Assembly: GCF_013343295.1 (NCBI RefSeq)
Contig: NZ_CP049074.1
Coordinates: 1,965,501-2,029,500 of the forward strand
From: Metallosphaera tengchongensis
GTDB taxonomy: Archaea; Thermoproteota; Thermoprotei_A; Sulfolobales; Sulfolobaceae
Direction: 5' to 3'
DNA: 64,000 nucleotides
Of the stretch, positions 26,667-36,028 are shown piece after piece; within the stretch, counting starts at the first letter, position 1; each line of letters begins with the position of its first letter. The notes under the pieces were generated by a model. It was not told the DNA's origin, did not search any database, and saw only the letters and a list, made by a program, of their open reading frames with translations. A program made the translations under genes and the position numbers.

Positions 26667-27461
26667 ATGATCTTCAAAATAGACTTTAAGGTCACCTCCG
26701 ACCACGACGTGTTCCTCCCTCCCTTCCCCTCAAAGCTCAGCAGGCTAGTGCTCACGAGACTTTACCCGTCCTACTCCAAGTTGCAGGAGGCTGGAACCCC
26801 TTACAAGCCCCTCCGAGTGACCACCATAAAGGACAGTAGGGGGAGCCCGCTCTACGCGGTAGGGGGCAGGAAGGTGATCATGAAGAAGGGTGAGGGCTAC
26901 TCCTTTAGCTTCACCTTCCTGGATCCTAAGGTGTTTGAGGAGATAGTCAGCAACCCTGACGCCGAGGTGCAGGAGTGGGACACGAGGTTCCACGTCTCGA
27001 TGAAGGACGCGCAGGTGGTGGAGGACTTCAAGGGAATCGGGGACACCAGGCTGTTCAAGGTGGAGTTCCTCACCCCCACAAGCCTCCAGCCCATAAGGCC
27101 GAACTTCAAGAGGAAGGACAATAGGTACGTCCTTTTCCCCTACGTCCCCCTCCTCATGCACTCGCTGATGAAGCACTGGAACCAGAACATGGAGGAGAAG
27201 GTCCACAGCGTTGCCGGGGTCAAGGCGCTCTACTACATGAGGGAGGTCGACTACTGGCTGAGGCCCGTGACCACTTTCTACGACGGGAGGCCAGTCAGGG
27301 GGTTCGTCGGGTGGACGGTGTTCGAGCTCAGGTCGAGGAGGTACACTAGGCTGACTAGGGCAGCGAAGACGCTCTTGGAGTACGCCAACTACTTCGGGGT
27401 CGGGAAGAGCAGGGCTATTGGGTTCGGAGAGGTCAGGGTGAGCGTGATGAGCGACGGGTAG
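26667..27461 (+). CDS. cas6: Cas6 crRNA-processing endoribonuclease (copy 1)
   Basis: A 264-aa RAMP protein with two ferredoxin-like halves. The N-terminus (MIFKIDFKVTSDHDVFLPPF) and the C-terminal glycine-rich loop GVGKSRAIGFGEVRV are Cas6 hallmarks. Cas6 cuts pre-crRNA inside each repeat, leaving the 8-nt AUUGAAAG 5' handle. It is downstream of cas1-cas2 with its own TATA box. Another Cas6 at 44836-45546 is clearly different in sequence; this copy is closest to the arrays. The catalytic residue cannot be fixed by eye, as usual in this family. Confidence 0.88.
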   Translation: MIFKIDFKVTSDHDVFLPPFPSKLSRLVLTRLYPSYSKLQEAGTPYKPLRVTTIKDSRGSPLYAVGGRKVIMKKGEGYSFSFTFLDPKVFEEIVSNPDAEVQEWDTRFHVSMKDAQVVEDFKGIGDTRLFKVEFLTPTSLQPIRPNFKRKDNRYVLFPYVPLLMHSLMKHWNQNMEEKVHSVAGVKALYYMREVDYWLRPVTTFYDGRPVRGFVGWTVFELRSRRYTRLTRAAKTLLEYANYFGVGKSRAIGFGEVRVSVMSDG

Positions 27462-27885
27462 GGAAGAGGTCCTTAGGGAAGGGGGAGACCCCTCGCTGAG
27501 CTCTACCTAGGGTCGCTGCTGTGGGGCTACGTCCTCCGCTATTTAAGACGCTGCGAGGTGGGTGTCTCTACTTACGCTACACCTTCTTTATCTCAAGGGA
27601 CTAGGGTAATGGGTTCCAAGAACCCAGTTTTACCACAGTCTGATTGGGGCGGCCTGTCCAAGCCCCGCCACGGCATAGGGGTGCCCCCGTCTTCGAGCAT
27701 AACACTTCAAGGACCTGAGCTCTACAACGTGGTCGAGAGTGAGCCGATGGGATCATGACTGCCCAATACCTCACGGGCCCCACAGCGACGTTGACGTTGC
27801 CCTTGTCGCGATGAGACATCGCATTAAAGTTGACATGCCGACTCTGACCGGTAACCTTATCTATGCATGCATGCATATATACATT
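27462..27885. other. Gene-poor stretch
   Basis: About 420 bp between cas6 and vapB with no supported gene. A TATA-like run (CATATATACATTA, about 27873-27885) at the right edge probably serves vapB. Confidence 0.45.
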
Positions 27886-28116
27886 ATGCCCAAAGTAATA
27901 ACGATTTCCGATGAGGCGTACGAGAAGTTAGTTAAGTTAAAGGAGGGAAGGTCTTTCAGTGAGACCATAATTGAGCTGGTCCAGTTTTATAACGCAAATA
28001 AGAGGGGTAGGAAGGAGGTCTTAGACCAGATGTTCGGGGTACTCACTGAGGAGGAGGCTAAGGACATGGAAGAGGAGGTCAGTAAGTTTAGGAAAGACTT
28101 TAGGGCGAGAGAATGA
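27886..28116 (+). CDS. vapB: VapB-type antitoxin
   Basis: A 76-aa protein. The N-terminal MPKVITISDEAYEKLVKLKEGRSFSETI segment is the ribbon-helix-helix/CopG-like DNA-binding part of archaeal VapB antitoxins, and the C-terminal acidic helix (EEEAKDMEEEVSKF) should wrap the toxin. The ATG at 27886 is used because family homology begins there; an in-frame ATG at 27871 lies inside the TATA-like sequence. Its stop overlaps the vapC start by 4 bp (ATGA), as in most vapBC operons, which are autoregulated. Confidence 0.85.
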   Translation: MPKVITISDEAYEKLVKLKEGRSFSETIIELVQFYNANKRGRKEVLDQMFGVLTEEEAKDMEEEVSKFRKDFRARE

Positions 28117-28484
28117 CAGTGCTTGACTCCAACGTGATAATAAGGGTCATGAAGGGAGATAAAAGTACGTTAGAGGCTGTAAAGAGTTTGAGCGATGTTG
28201 TCGGTACAACGGTGTTTAACGTCTATGAGATCTTAAGGTCGAAGTACAGCAGTAAGGTCTCACAGTACTTTGAGGAAATTGTGATATACCCATTTACGAT
28301 CAAGGAAGCAGTCATAGCGTCGCATATCTATAGGGAACTATCGTCGAGAGGCAAGGTCAAGGGGGAGGTGGATATCCTGATATCTTCTATAGTTAAGGCT
28401 AACAATGAGACGTTGATAACTTACGACAGGGATTTTTATGACATCAGCAAGGTCTCGAAAATAAATGTAGAAATATTAGACTAA
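28113..28484 (+). CDS. vapC: VapC-type PIN-domain toxin
   Basis: A 123-aa PIN ribonuclease. D5 and N7 (MTVLDSNVI), a glutamate in FNVYEILRSK (E39), an Asp in GEVDILISSI and the late TYDRDF pair are the acidic residues of the PIN active site. VapC toxins cut tRNA or rRNA when freed from VapB. The gene overlaps vapB by 4 bp. The pair sits between cas6 and a csx1 gene. Toxin-antitoxin pairs are common in such defence regions and a direct CRISPR role need not be assumed. Confidence 0.88.
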   Translation: MTVLDSNVIIRVMKGDKSTLEAVKSLSDVVGTTVFNVYEILRSKYSSKVSQYFEEIVIYPFTIKEAVIASHIYRELSSRGKVKGEVDILISSIVKANNETLITYDRDFYDISKVSKINVEILD

Positions 28485-28639
28485 ATTTCATTAAAAGTGA
28501 GAGATGTAGGTGATAAGGGAAACGGTAGGGTCACTTACCCAAAGTAACTTAGATAGGTGAAGGCTAAGGCCCTGGAGTGAAGACATGGGTGAAAGTCGGG
28601 GACTGGCCCCTCTCTTCACAGAACCTTTTTATCTGAGGT

Positions 28640-30028
28640 ATGATTACTATACCCATGAAGGTCGCTATAGCCCCGTGGGGTGACCCCTCACCTTGGAAAA
28701 AGTCGACATATTACCTCGAGGAGGGGGGAGACAGCCAGGGAAACAGGAGGAAGACGGAGAGCATCACTTCCTTAAAGCTACTCCAGGAGGGCGTGGATAA
28801 GATATATATCTTGGTCCAGGACTCTGCCCTCTTCACTAGCAAGAAGGAAAAGGAGAAGGGAGGCATAAACGAAAGAGCGAAGGAGTGTGGTAATGAGGTA
28901 AGGGCCTACAACGACCTCAAGGACCATGAGGTCATATGGCCTAGGACGAAGTTCAAGGACTACCCAGACCTGGTGGAGAGGACTAAGATGTACGTGGAGT
29001 GCATAGCACGGAGGGAGGGGATCGGGAACGCAGAGGCCATAGTCCTGCCCTCGAACATAGCTGCCAGGTTTGACGGGGTCCCCGGCCTGGCGTACACTGA
29101 GTTCAAGAGCGACGCAAAGAACTACTTCATATACTCGGTAGGCCTCCTGGGCCTCTACGAGAAGCTCAAAGGAGAGGTCGAGAAAATAGAAGAGGTAGTC
29201 GTAGATACCACCCACGGTATAAACTACTTCTCGACCCTTTCCAGTAACCTGGGGAGGGACTTCGCCTCTCTCGTGAACGTCTTGGGGAAGGGGCAAGTCA
29301 AGGTAAGGTACTACAGCAGCGTGCCTATGAGCTCAAAAGAGTATACACTGACGGAGGTCAACAAGGAGGTAAGCCCAAAGCTAAGGGCTATTGACCCACA
29401 GAATCTCTCCGGACGGGGCAATAGCCACGTTTACTACTCCTTAGTCTACAACTCGCCTCTCGCCTTAATTTACTCCCTCGAGGAGTACCAGGACTATAAG
29501 GTCGGACTGGACTCAGTCTATAGCTCAGTCTCGCTCGAGGGTGAGGGAGGGCTCAAGGTGGACTATAGGTTAAGGGACCAGGTGCTGAACAAGGCGGACA
29601 CCACTTACCTTAATATCCTAGCGAAGGGGTTGAAGGAGAAGTTGTGCAAGGAGAAGTGTGGAGACTGGGTCGAGTTTAACCTCCTGTCCACCCTTAGCGA
29701 GGAGGTGTACAAGTCCGTCTCCGAGGCCTCGGTTCAGTTAATACAACATGAACTATACGTCCTCAAAAAGAGCGTCGAGAAATATTGTAAGGATAATAAT
29801 GACATCACTGAGGTACCGTACCATAAACTGTACATCTCTGACCAAGAAAAAGCGGGGGATGAGGGAGAGACGGGTGGGAAGGCGAACGGTAATATCAAGA
29901 GGAACGCGATAGCCCACGCTGGACTCCTAAAGGAGTTCGTAAAGGTTAAGACGGAAGAGGGGTGCAAAAAGATACTGCTGTCCTATGACGACTGGAAGAA
30001 ACTCAAGTCAGCAGTTTACTCGCGGTAG
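28640..30028 (+). CDS. csx1: Csx1-family CARF-HEPN ribonuclease (copy 2)
   Basis: A 462-aa Csx1 protein. The CARF ligand loop reads VVVDTTHGINYFSTLSS (about 188-204) and the HEPN active site reads RNAIAH (R421, H426). It should be a cyclic-oligoadenylate-activated RNase like copy 1 at 16472-17872, but the two are strongly diverged and share mainly the motifs, so they may differ in activator or target. Two starts are possible, ATG at 28640 or 28655; an AT-rich CTTTTTATCTG lies just upstream. It is a single gene followed by an insertion relic. Activity is inferred from intact motifs. Confidence 0.88.
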   Translation: MITIPMKVAIAPWGDPSPWKKSTYYLEEGGDSQGNRRKTESITSLKLLQEGVDKIYILVQDSALFTSKKEKEKGGINERAKECGNEVRAYNDLKDHEVIWPRTKFKDYPDLVERTKMYVECIARREGIGNAEAIVLPSNIAARFDGVPGLAYTEFKSDAKNYFIYSVGLLGLYEKLKGEVEKIEEVVVDTTHGINYFSTLSSNLGRDFASLVNVLGKGQVKVRYYSSVPMSSKEYTLTEVNKEVSPKLRAIDPQNLSGRGNSHVYYSLVYNSPLALIYSLEEYQDYKVGLDSVYSSVSLEGEGGLKVDYRLRDQVLNKADTTYLNILAKGLKEKLCKEKCGDWVEFNLLSTLSEEVYKSVSEASVQLIQHELYVLKKSVEKYCKDNNDITEVPYHKLYISDQEKAGDEGETGGKANGNIKRNAIAHAGLLKEFVKVKTEEGCKKILLSYDDWKKLKSAVYSR

Positions 30029-30224
30029 AGCGCGACTGAGCTCGACAGTCGTAGATCGCGCTAAACCACAGGTGTAATGCCCTTATCTGAGGCTCTGGGC
30101 TCCAGTCCTAGACCTCCCTGGAGGCACGGCACACCCCCGCTGGAGGATCAGCCTGAGAGGGTTTGCCGTTGTCAGCAGTTTCCGTTAACTCGTAAAATTA
30201 TATAATTTCATATGAATGCCTCAC

Positions 30225-30620
30225 ACAACGCGAGACCAAAGGGATTATGCGAAAAACTAGGAATTTCCTACACTCTGGACTTAAGTTAAGCAGAGTGAGG
30301 TAGAGCCTGTTGTTCTAGAGGGCGGTAAATGTTTAGGGAAGACGTGGGGAGGATAGTGGGAATAGTGAAAAAGAGGGAGATCCTCTATGCTGGAGTGTCT
30401 CAGGTATACAAAAAGGAGGGCTAAGACAGGTCCCTTACCTGCAAGAAAAGGTAGAGGGATACGGCCTCGTCATCACTGATGTTGGTTAAAGCTTAGACGT
30501 CGAGATGAAGGTGTCCCAAAGGCTGAGGGTCCTCTGAGACAAGTCTCTAAAGTTGCGTATAGGGACAGTCCAGTGAGTTTAGATCTTAGAAAGTGGAGGA
30601 GGTGTGCGGAGCACACAAAT
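30225..30620 (+). pseudogene. tnpA: IS607 serine recombinase (tnpA) remnant
   Basis: Fragments in several frames match the better-preserved copy near 63551-63960: EKLGISYTL (MerR-like helix-turn-helix), EDVGRIVGIVKKR followed by a YAGVSQ segment (YARVSS in the other copy, the catalytic serine region), and VEEVCGAHKCEVQVL (end of the recombinase domain). Stops and frameshifts separate them and the catalytic serine is not preserved here. Confidence 0.7.
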
Positions 30621-31207
30621 GCGAGGTCCAGGTCTTGATGAACCCACTGGCTTCACACCACGTAGACAAGGCAATTAACGACGTGTTCTCCATCCTGAAG
30701 TCCTGGAGGAAGAGGGCGATAGAGGGTAGGGCGTCCCTAAGGAAGCCTAAGGTTAAGAGACCTTACGTAAGGGTTAAGTCCACGCTAAGGAAAGTGGTCA
30801 ACGACTGGGTCAGGGTCTCTGTCAGACCTTACGAATACTTAACCTTTTCATGGAGGTATGCGTGGTTCAAGGACAGGGTAAAGGGTCTAGAACTCGGTGA
30901 GCCCCTGATCAAGGAGGACAAGGACAGAGCATGTTTAAGAACGCTAGAGGGAAGCTGTCTAGGAAGGTCTCGAGGACTGTGTAGAGGAGTATACACAAGG
31001 TACTCAGGTACAAGGCCCCCCTCTCGGTTCAGGTGTAGTTGAGGTCAACCCATACCTTACCTCTAGGTCTTGCCCCAGATGTGGGTCCATATCCCAAAAA
31101 GTTGGTAAGACCTTCACGTGCCCTAACTGTGGGTTTAAGTTAGACAGGCAGTTGAACGCATCATTGAACATCTACCTAAAGATGTGCAGGTTCTCCCATT
31201 TAGACTG
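30621..31207 (+). pseudogene. tnpB: TnpB (RNA-guided nuclease family) remnant
   Basis: The first frame reads NDVFSILKSWRKRAIEGRASLRKPKVKRPYVRV, a TnpB middle segment. After a shift, 31060-31205 encodes the zinc ribbon SCPRCGS...FTCPNCGFKLDRQLNASLNIYLKM. The RuvC catalytic core is largely deleted. TnpB proteins cut DNA guided by an RNA from the element's right end; this copy cannot do so. Confidence 0.7.
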
Positions 31208-31355
31208 AGTTCCATCTAGGTGGGTCGGGGTTGCCCCTTGGGGCGGAGGAGGATGAAGACCCGCTCGACTCCCGTGACAAGGGTTGAGGGTTGATATCAA
31301 GTATGAGATCCGATGAAACCCAAACCTTCAGCTATTGTACCCATCACCTCCAGGA

Positions 31356-31366
31356 TTTTTATATAT
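31356..31366 (+). promoter_or_regulatory. Promoter of the CARF-PIN gene (TATA box)
   Basis: TTTTTATATAT is 21-31 bp upstream of the ATG at 31387, as for a leaderless transcript. It lies only about 30 bp beyond the IS right end. Confidence 0.65.
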
Positions 31367-31386
31367 CCCCTCATTATATTATACCC

Positions 31387-32781
31387 ATGGCTAGCGAAAC
31401 GTCAAAGGTGTGTGCCGTAATACCAATAAACAGGTCGGACATGAATGTGGAAAGCGCACACTCCGCGATCGTGAGGACTTACGAGCTGTTCAACCCTCGT
31501 AAGTTCGTAATACTAAAGGCGAAGTTTAACGAGAAACTCCTCCTACAAGGGGAACCTCTCCGAGACCTCCTGGATGGGCTAAAAAGGGCGAACGTAGACG
31601 TGAAAGAGAAGGACCTCACTGGAGTGACCAGCTTTCAAGGCTTTAAGAGCACGGTTGAAGGGGAGACGCAGGACTGCGGGAAGGTCTACCTAGTCCCCAC
31701 TCCCGGGGCGAACATAACGGCTGTGTACTTGACGTTACTCTATAACCAGGACACTATGAAGTACGTCCTGGTCAACTACGTCTTTGGCTTTGGGGCGTGG
31801 TATCACCTGTACTACCCGTTCGTCCCTAGGCCACTAGAGGGGCTCGAGACAGTACCAGATCTAGGAGATAAGATTAAGCCCAACTGGAACTTACTGTCCA
31901 ACCTTCGCAGAACCTTCGAGGACCAACTGAGCTCAGTCTCCTCCTCATTCATTGGCAGCGTCTCCTATTACGTGATGGAGCTCAACAGGAGAGGAGACGG
32001 GAGAGGGTACGAGCTGAGGGTGGATCAAGATAAGGTGTTAGACACGACCAACTTTGAGCTAGGGTCATTAAGGAGGAACCTGGGAGATAGGTTCGTTAAC
32101 TCCATGGATGCATGTGTGAACGGGAATAGGGGTAACAACCGGCAGAGTGACTGGCTAGACCAACTGCTTAGCCTGTCCGGGGCATACGAGCTAGAGGTCG
32201 AGAAAGAAACAGAGAACAATAGGGTGAAAGAGCCTTTAAGTAATTACAGCGACGAGAAGGTGGTGATAGACACTAACGCTATCTATTACGGGATCCACAC
32301 TTATGAGCTCAAGCACCTGATCGTCCCTTACTGCGTCTACAACGAGCTGATGCTAGCGTCCTCAAAGGGTGGCCCTACTAGCGTCCAAAGGTCATTCAGT
32401 GCGGGTCTCGATGGCGTCCTAGGGGAGTTGGCGTTGGACTTAGCGTTCTATCTATCGCCGTCCCTGGTGCCCACACAGTCGTTACAGTGCGACGTGGCCA
32501 TACCGAGGATAGACCCCGACCTTATCAGGGACTCCGTAGTGATCACAGCCGACAACAAAGCGCTCATGCTGTGGAAGAGAAAGACCATGTCCAAGTACAC
32601 GACGATAATGAGACTAATAAAGACCAATAATCCTAAGCGAAGTCCCGGGGACAGGATGATGAGCATAGCGAGCCTTGCCGTATCCTTGAGTAGGGTACTT
32701 GATTATTGTAATTACAAATACGATATAGAGCTGTGCTGGGAGGGTATAGATACCTGCGTGAAGGTGGAACCAAGGCCGTAG
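31387..32781 (+). CDS. CARF-PIN fusion protein, putative cyclic-oligoadenylate-activated nuclease
   Basis: A 464-aa protein with two recognisable parts. The N-terminal half (about 1-200) looks like a CARF sensor: KVCAVIPINRSD opening, VILKAKF strand, and ligand-loop-like LVPTPGANITAVYLTLLY at 102-119. The C-terminal half (from about 290) is a PIN nuclease: VVIDTNAIYYG (D295, N297), CVYNELMLAS (E320), and DSVVITADN (D382, D389), with GDRMMS after. PIN domains cut RNA. Such a fusion should be a third type III effector here, beside two HEPN Csx1 proteins. ATG 31387 is chosen from the TATA spacing; the open frame further upstream is IS sequence. CARF-PIN fusions have been noted in domain surveys; I know of no detailed study. 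The PIN call is stronger than the CARF call. Confidence 0.7.
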   Translation: MASETSKVCAVIPINRSDMNVESAHSAIVRTYELFNPRKFVILKAKFNEKLLLQGEPLRDLLDGLKRANVDVKEKDLTGVTSFQGFKSTVEGETQDCGKVYLVPTPGANITAVYLTLLYNQDTMKYVLVNYVFGFGAWYHLYYPFVPRPLEGLETVPDLGDKIKPNWNLLSNLRRTFEDQLSSVSSSFIGSVSYYVMELNRRGDGRGYELRVDQDKVLDTTNFELGSLRRNLGDRFVNSMDACVNGNRGNNRQSDWLDQLLSLSGAYELEVEKETENNRVKEPLSNYSDEKVVIDTNAIYYGIHTYELKHLIVPYCVYNELMLASSKGGPTSVQRSFSAGLDGVLGELALDLAFYLSPSLVPTQSLQCDVAIPRIDPDLIRDSVVITADNKALMLWKRKTMSKYTTIMRLIKTNNPKRSPGDRMMSIASLAVSLSRVLDYCNYKYDIELCWEGIDTCVKVEPRP

Positions 32782-32784
32782 TCA

Positions 32785-33625
32785 GCAGTCCACGCGAGCG
32801 ATAAGTCCACATGAACTGCGCTGTTAAGCGCTTTATATACTGCAAGGGCGAACGTGGGGTCTTGCCCCTGATGTGGCCCTGTACCCAGAAAGGCTGGCAA
32901 GACCTGTATGCAGTCCAAGGTGTGCGGTCCCCCCACGTAGGCTACACCCGTCTGGAGGTTATTGCAATAGCCGTATAGGTTGAGCACAGGACCCCGAGAG
33001 GGTATTAGCGAGAGCTGAGAGCTTCGGGGTAAGGTAATGACCTCGGTTCAAATGAGTCAACGGTTCAAATGAGTCAACTGAGCGGACAACCACACAAAAG
33101 GGAAAGCCTCACTTCTCGGGGCTGAGGGGAGGTAAGTTGTACCTATCCAGGCACACAGTAAAGCCAGGAATGCGCCTTACTTGTCCTTGACGATTAGCTT
33201 GGGTTGCCGTACGCTGTCCTAAACATGGGGACTCACGTTGGACTTGGTTCCCACGTCAGCTCTCAGGGGAGGTGTGGACGCCCTAACGCTTTAAGACTGG
33301 GAGTCCTTAGAGAACGGCTGACCAGTACTGAGCAGACTTAGAAAAGTGGTCAAGGTCAAGATGTCCCTTGACTAGGAAGGCAAGGTTCTCTCTCGAATTT
33401 ATAAAAATCTCCTACTTTTCCTACCCATCAACACTCTCGTCCAATCCCTTCCACCGCTCCCTCTAGTAGGCTAGGGGTCAAGACTGAGTAGACCCGGTTA
33501 TTACCAGCCCCTAGTACCTAAGGGTGGGCGTACCCGTTTACCTCTACGGACGGTGGTGTGGGAGATTGACGGTTACTGGAGCGGACTTCTTCCTGGGCAG
33601 TCCCCTAGCTCAGTCAGGGCTTCCA
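32785..33625. other. Gene-poor stretch with a tnpB trace and a tandem repeat
   Basis: About 0.85 kb without a gene. At about 32855-32912 the sequence resembles the zinc-ribbon part of the tnpB remnants (TCTTGCCCCTGATGTGG...AAGACC). A 17-bp unit (CGGTTCAAATGAGTCAA) is exactly duplicated head to tail at 33044-33060 and 33061-33077. Confidence 0.45.
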
Positions 33626-33629
33626 GCCC

Positions 33630-34775
33630 TCAATGGACATGCCCTGGCACGCTTCGGTTAAATACTTCTTCAGCGTAATTGACTAACTCCTCAGGTCCTA
33701 ACTCTTCATCAGCATTAAAGTTCGGCCTCTCCTTCAAACTTATTAATCCAGCTTTAGGAACCCCTGCTCTCCTTATCCTCTCTATAGCTCTCTCAGCGTC
33801 AGCCCTGCTGAACTCTCCTATCTTCACCTCATACCCTATGACAGGTCTATCTTTCTTCAATAACACTACGTCAATATCCTCGTAAGGGGAGTATGCAAAG
33901 GTCGCATTGTACTTTTCAGCCAAAAGTTCTCCCACGGAGAACTGGATCTCTCTACCCAGGGGCAGTTCACCTACCTCCTGAGTAAAGGACACGTTATACT
34001 TTGCCTCAGCGTAAAACATAAGTGAGATCATTGGGGACGAGATCCTGTAGTACCACCTAGCCCTCCTCCTCTCCCCATATATTGGGAGCTTCTCAACTAG
34101 ACCCATGTTTACTAGCGTTTCTAAATAACTGCTGATAGTGGAAGGGGTAACGTTAAAACCTCTACTCGTTAGAACCCCCGAGATCGTCGAGGTGTTCCAC
34201 TCCCCCTCCGATAAAGATAAAAGCACTGTCTCGTACAGGTTAGTCAACTGCCTCTCCTCTTCCTCAAATATTTCCCCAATTAACGCTTTAGTGACCATGA
34301 AGAGTTGATAAGCCCTATCCCTCAGATCGTGGATACCCATTACGAAGTTCACTGTCCAAGGGTCTCTATAGACCATTGAGAGGAGGGGGTCTTTGACTTG
34401 GCTCAAAGTGTCGGAGTACTTCATGATATCAAACCTAAGAGGTAAAACGAGACCAAGTAGAGGGCTCCTCTTATCGAGGACCCTGCCAGAGATCCTAAAA
34501 CTTGAACCGACTAGTACTAACCTCCCTTTAGGATGAGCGGCAGCTAGCCCGTCCCAATACTTCTCCGGCATCCTCTGAAACTCATCAATTACTACTACCC
34601 TATCACCATTTAGGTATTTTATCGCTTGGGAGAAAGCTTCGTCAAGCCTCTTGAAGCTCCCATCCAAGTAGTACGCTTGGAGGTCCCTGGTCACTATGAA
34701 GTAGATGTCGCTCTTAATGTACTTCCTTACGAGGAAGGACTTCCCACTTTTCTCCTCCCGTATATCAGAGTCCAT
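33630..34775 (-). CDS. Archaeal AAA ATPase with C-terminal DUF234 nuclease-like domain
   Basis: A 381-aa member of the archaeal ATPase family. Near the N-terminus is a P-loop-like EEKSGKSFLVRKY, then Walker B RVVVIDEFQRM and sensor VLVGSSFRIS, a winged-helix segment (about 190-245, STISGVLTSRGFNVTPSTISSYLETL), and a DUF234-type C-terminus with IDVVLLKK...GYEVKIGEF, resembling a PD-(D/E)xK nuclease core. The P-loop begins only about 8 residues from the start, so the usual N-terminal helix is short; the true start may be slightly upstream. Function is unknown. Repeated family members around insertion relics suggest a mobile or defence-related role. The copy at 6708-7396 is dead. Confidence 0.82.
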   Translation of the reverse strand: MDSDIREEKSGKSFLVRKYIKSDIYFIVTRDLQAYYLDGSFKRLDEAFSQAIKYLNGDRVVVIDEFQRMPEKYWDGLAAAHPKGRLVLVGSSFRISGRVLDKRSPLLGLVLPLRFDIMKYSDTLSQVKDPLLSMVYRDPWTVNFVMGIHDLRDRAYQLFMVTKALIGEIFEEEERQLTNLYETVLLSLSEGEWNTSTISGVLTSRGFNVTPSTISSYLETLVNMGLVEKLPIYGERRRARWYYRISSPMISLMFYAEAKYNVSFTQEVGELPLGREIQFSVGELLAEKYNATFAYSPYEDIDVVLLKKDRPVIGYEVKIGEFSRADAERAIERIRRAGVPKAGLISLKERPNFNADEELGPEELVNYAEEVFNRSVPGHVH

Positions 34776-34799
34776 GAGTCGATCTTCTCTAGCTCTTTA

Positions 34800-35730
34800 T
34801 ATTCTCTCCGCAATATTTCCGTGGTAATATTTTCACCAAAATATTTTCGTGGAAATATAGTATTTAACTCTTTCTGTAGGACACGTTCCTGTCTTACGCA
34901 TTCTTGTACGCGAAGAGGAGCACTTTGGGCGAGGGGAAGTCAGGTCCAAAACCTCACTACACTAATGCATAGTCCTTCTAATATTTCTCCGTATTGAATT
35001 CAGTTCTATAGAAAATGGGAAAAAGATCTATAAAGGAAGGAAATGATCGCTTTAGGGAGCGGTAACGTTAATTGAACGTACCTCAGTTCTCCACATCCAT
35101 GAACAGAATGTCTAAAAAGGGGACGTCAGAGCAGTAAACGATCCCTTATCACCCCTCTGCTCAGCATGAATGAAAAGTATGAAAAAGTTTAAGTTTCAAT
35201 TTCGTGACGGTCTTAAGGGTGACAAAAGAAGGACATTCCCCTGCCCTTTAGGGCGAGGAAGAGTTCAGTATAATATCTCTCATGTTTTAGAATAAACTGA
35301 GGCGTAAAGTTGGTCTATGGAGTGGAGGGTAGAACTTGTTTCTGATACGATTTCAAGCTAAGTCCTCATGTAGTTAGCCTGAGAGCTCGTGGTTCTCCAT
35401 CTCTCATATCCAGGTCGCCAACAGTTATCGTGATACATTCCACATCCCCACCCCATCCACGGCCTGCGTCGCGTCAAGGTCACCAGTTCCAGGTCCACGG
35501 CCTCGTGGGAATTATCTTAACAATGAAGACAACTTCGATCTTCATAGATTAGTTCAGACCTCATCGCTACAAAACCGAAAAACTGGACCTCAAACGAAAA
35601 ACGGTGCCGTTAAGAGGAGTCCCATCCGTAGTGTAAAGATGTTCTCCAGATCCCCCCATCTAGAACTTGCTCTAGATGGGACTATTCTAAGTCAACTCTA
35701 CCCTATCTTACCTCCTCTCGTCCTACGAGT
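34800..35730. other. Gene-poor stretch
   Basis: About 0.9 kb between the ATPase start and a MITE, with no supported gene. The left part (34800-34870) is AT-rich with several AATATTTTC-type runs and probably holds the ATPase promoter. Confidence 0.45.
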
Positions 35731-36013
35731 CTGCCGTGATAAGCAGTTTCAGTGAGAGGATTAAGTTTACATAACTCCATATTGATATCTTACACGACAG
35801 AAATGGTCTTACCCCAGATGTGAGTATGTATCCCGAAAGGGAGTAAGATAACTTGAGATGTGCGGGTTTCCCCACTTAGGTGGTATCCCATCTAGGTGGG
35901 TCGGGGTTACCCCGCTAATGGGGCGGAGGAGGATGAAAGAGGAGGATCCGCTTGACCCCTGTGACAAGGGTTGAGGGTTGATATCAAGTATGAGATCCGA
36001 TGAAACCCAAACC
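35731..36013 (+). mobile_element. IS607/TnpB-derived MITE, copy 1
   Basis: About 283 bp, near-identical to the MITE at 48223-48503. It keeps the element's left end (GTGATAAGCAGTTTCAGTG), a remnant of the tnpB zinc ribbon (GGTCTTACCCCAGATGTGAG...GGGAGTAAG) and the right end (TTGATATCAAGTATGAG...AAACCCAAACC); the coding region between is deleted. It ends 16 bp from the stop of the last III-D gene. The retained 3' part is where TnpB guide RNAs are encoded, so it may still specify a guide-like RNA. Confidence 0.75.
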
Positions 36014-36028
36014 CCTCTCTTTTCACCA

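Larger units (their letters stand above)
30165..31326 (+). mobile_element. Degenerate IS607-family (tnpA-tnpB) insertion element
   Basis: The left end (TCAGCAGTTTC) and right end (GATATCAAGTATGAGATCC...AAACCCAAACC) match other copies in the window: the relic starting at about 63505 and the MITEs at 35731-36013 and 48223-48503. Between the ends lie broken pieces of a serine-recombinase tnpA and a tnpB. Internal deletions join tnpA directly to a mid-portion of tnpB. It is not autonomous. The right end stops about 60 bp before the CARF-PIN gene, next to that gene's promoter. Confidence 0.75.

Noticed and set aside
31291-31386. Upstream extension of the CARF-PIN frame from ATG 31291
   Set aside because: This stretch is the right end of the IS607 relic and contains the gene's own TATA box.
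33044-33077. Possible tRNA gene from the GGTTCAAAT segment
   Set aside because: No anticodon arm, acceptor stem or box A partner can be formed around it.
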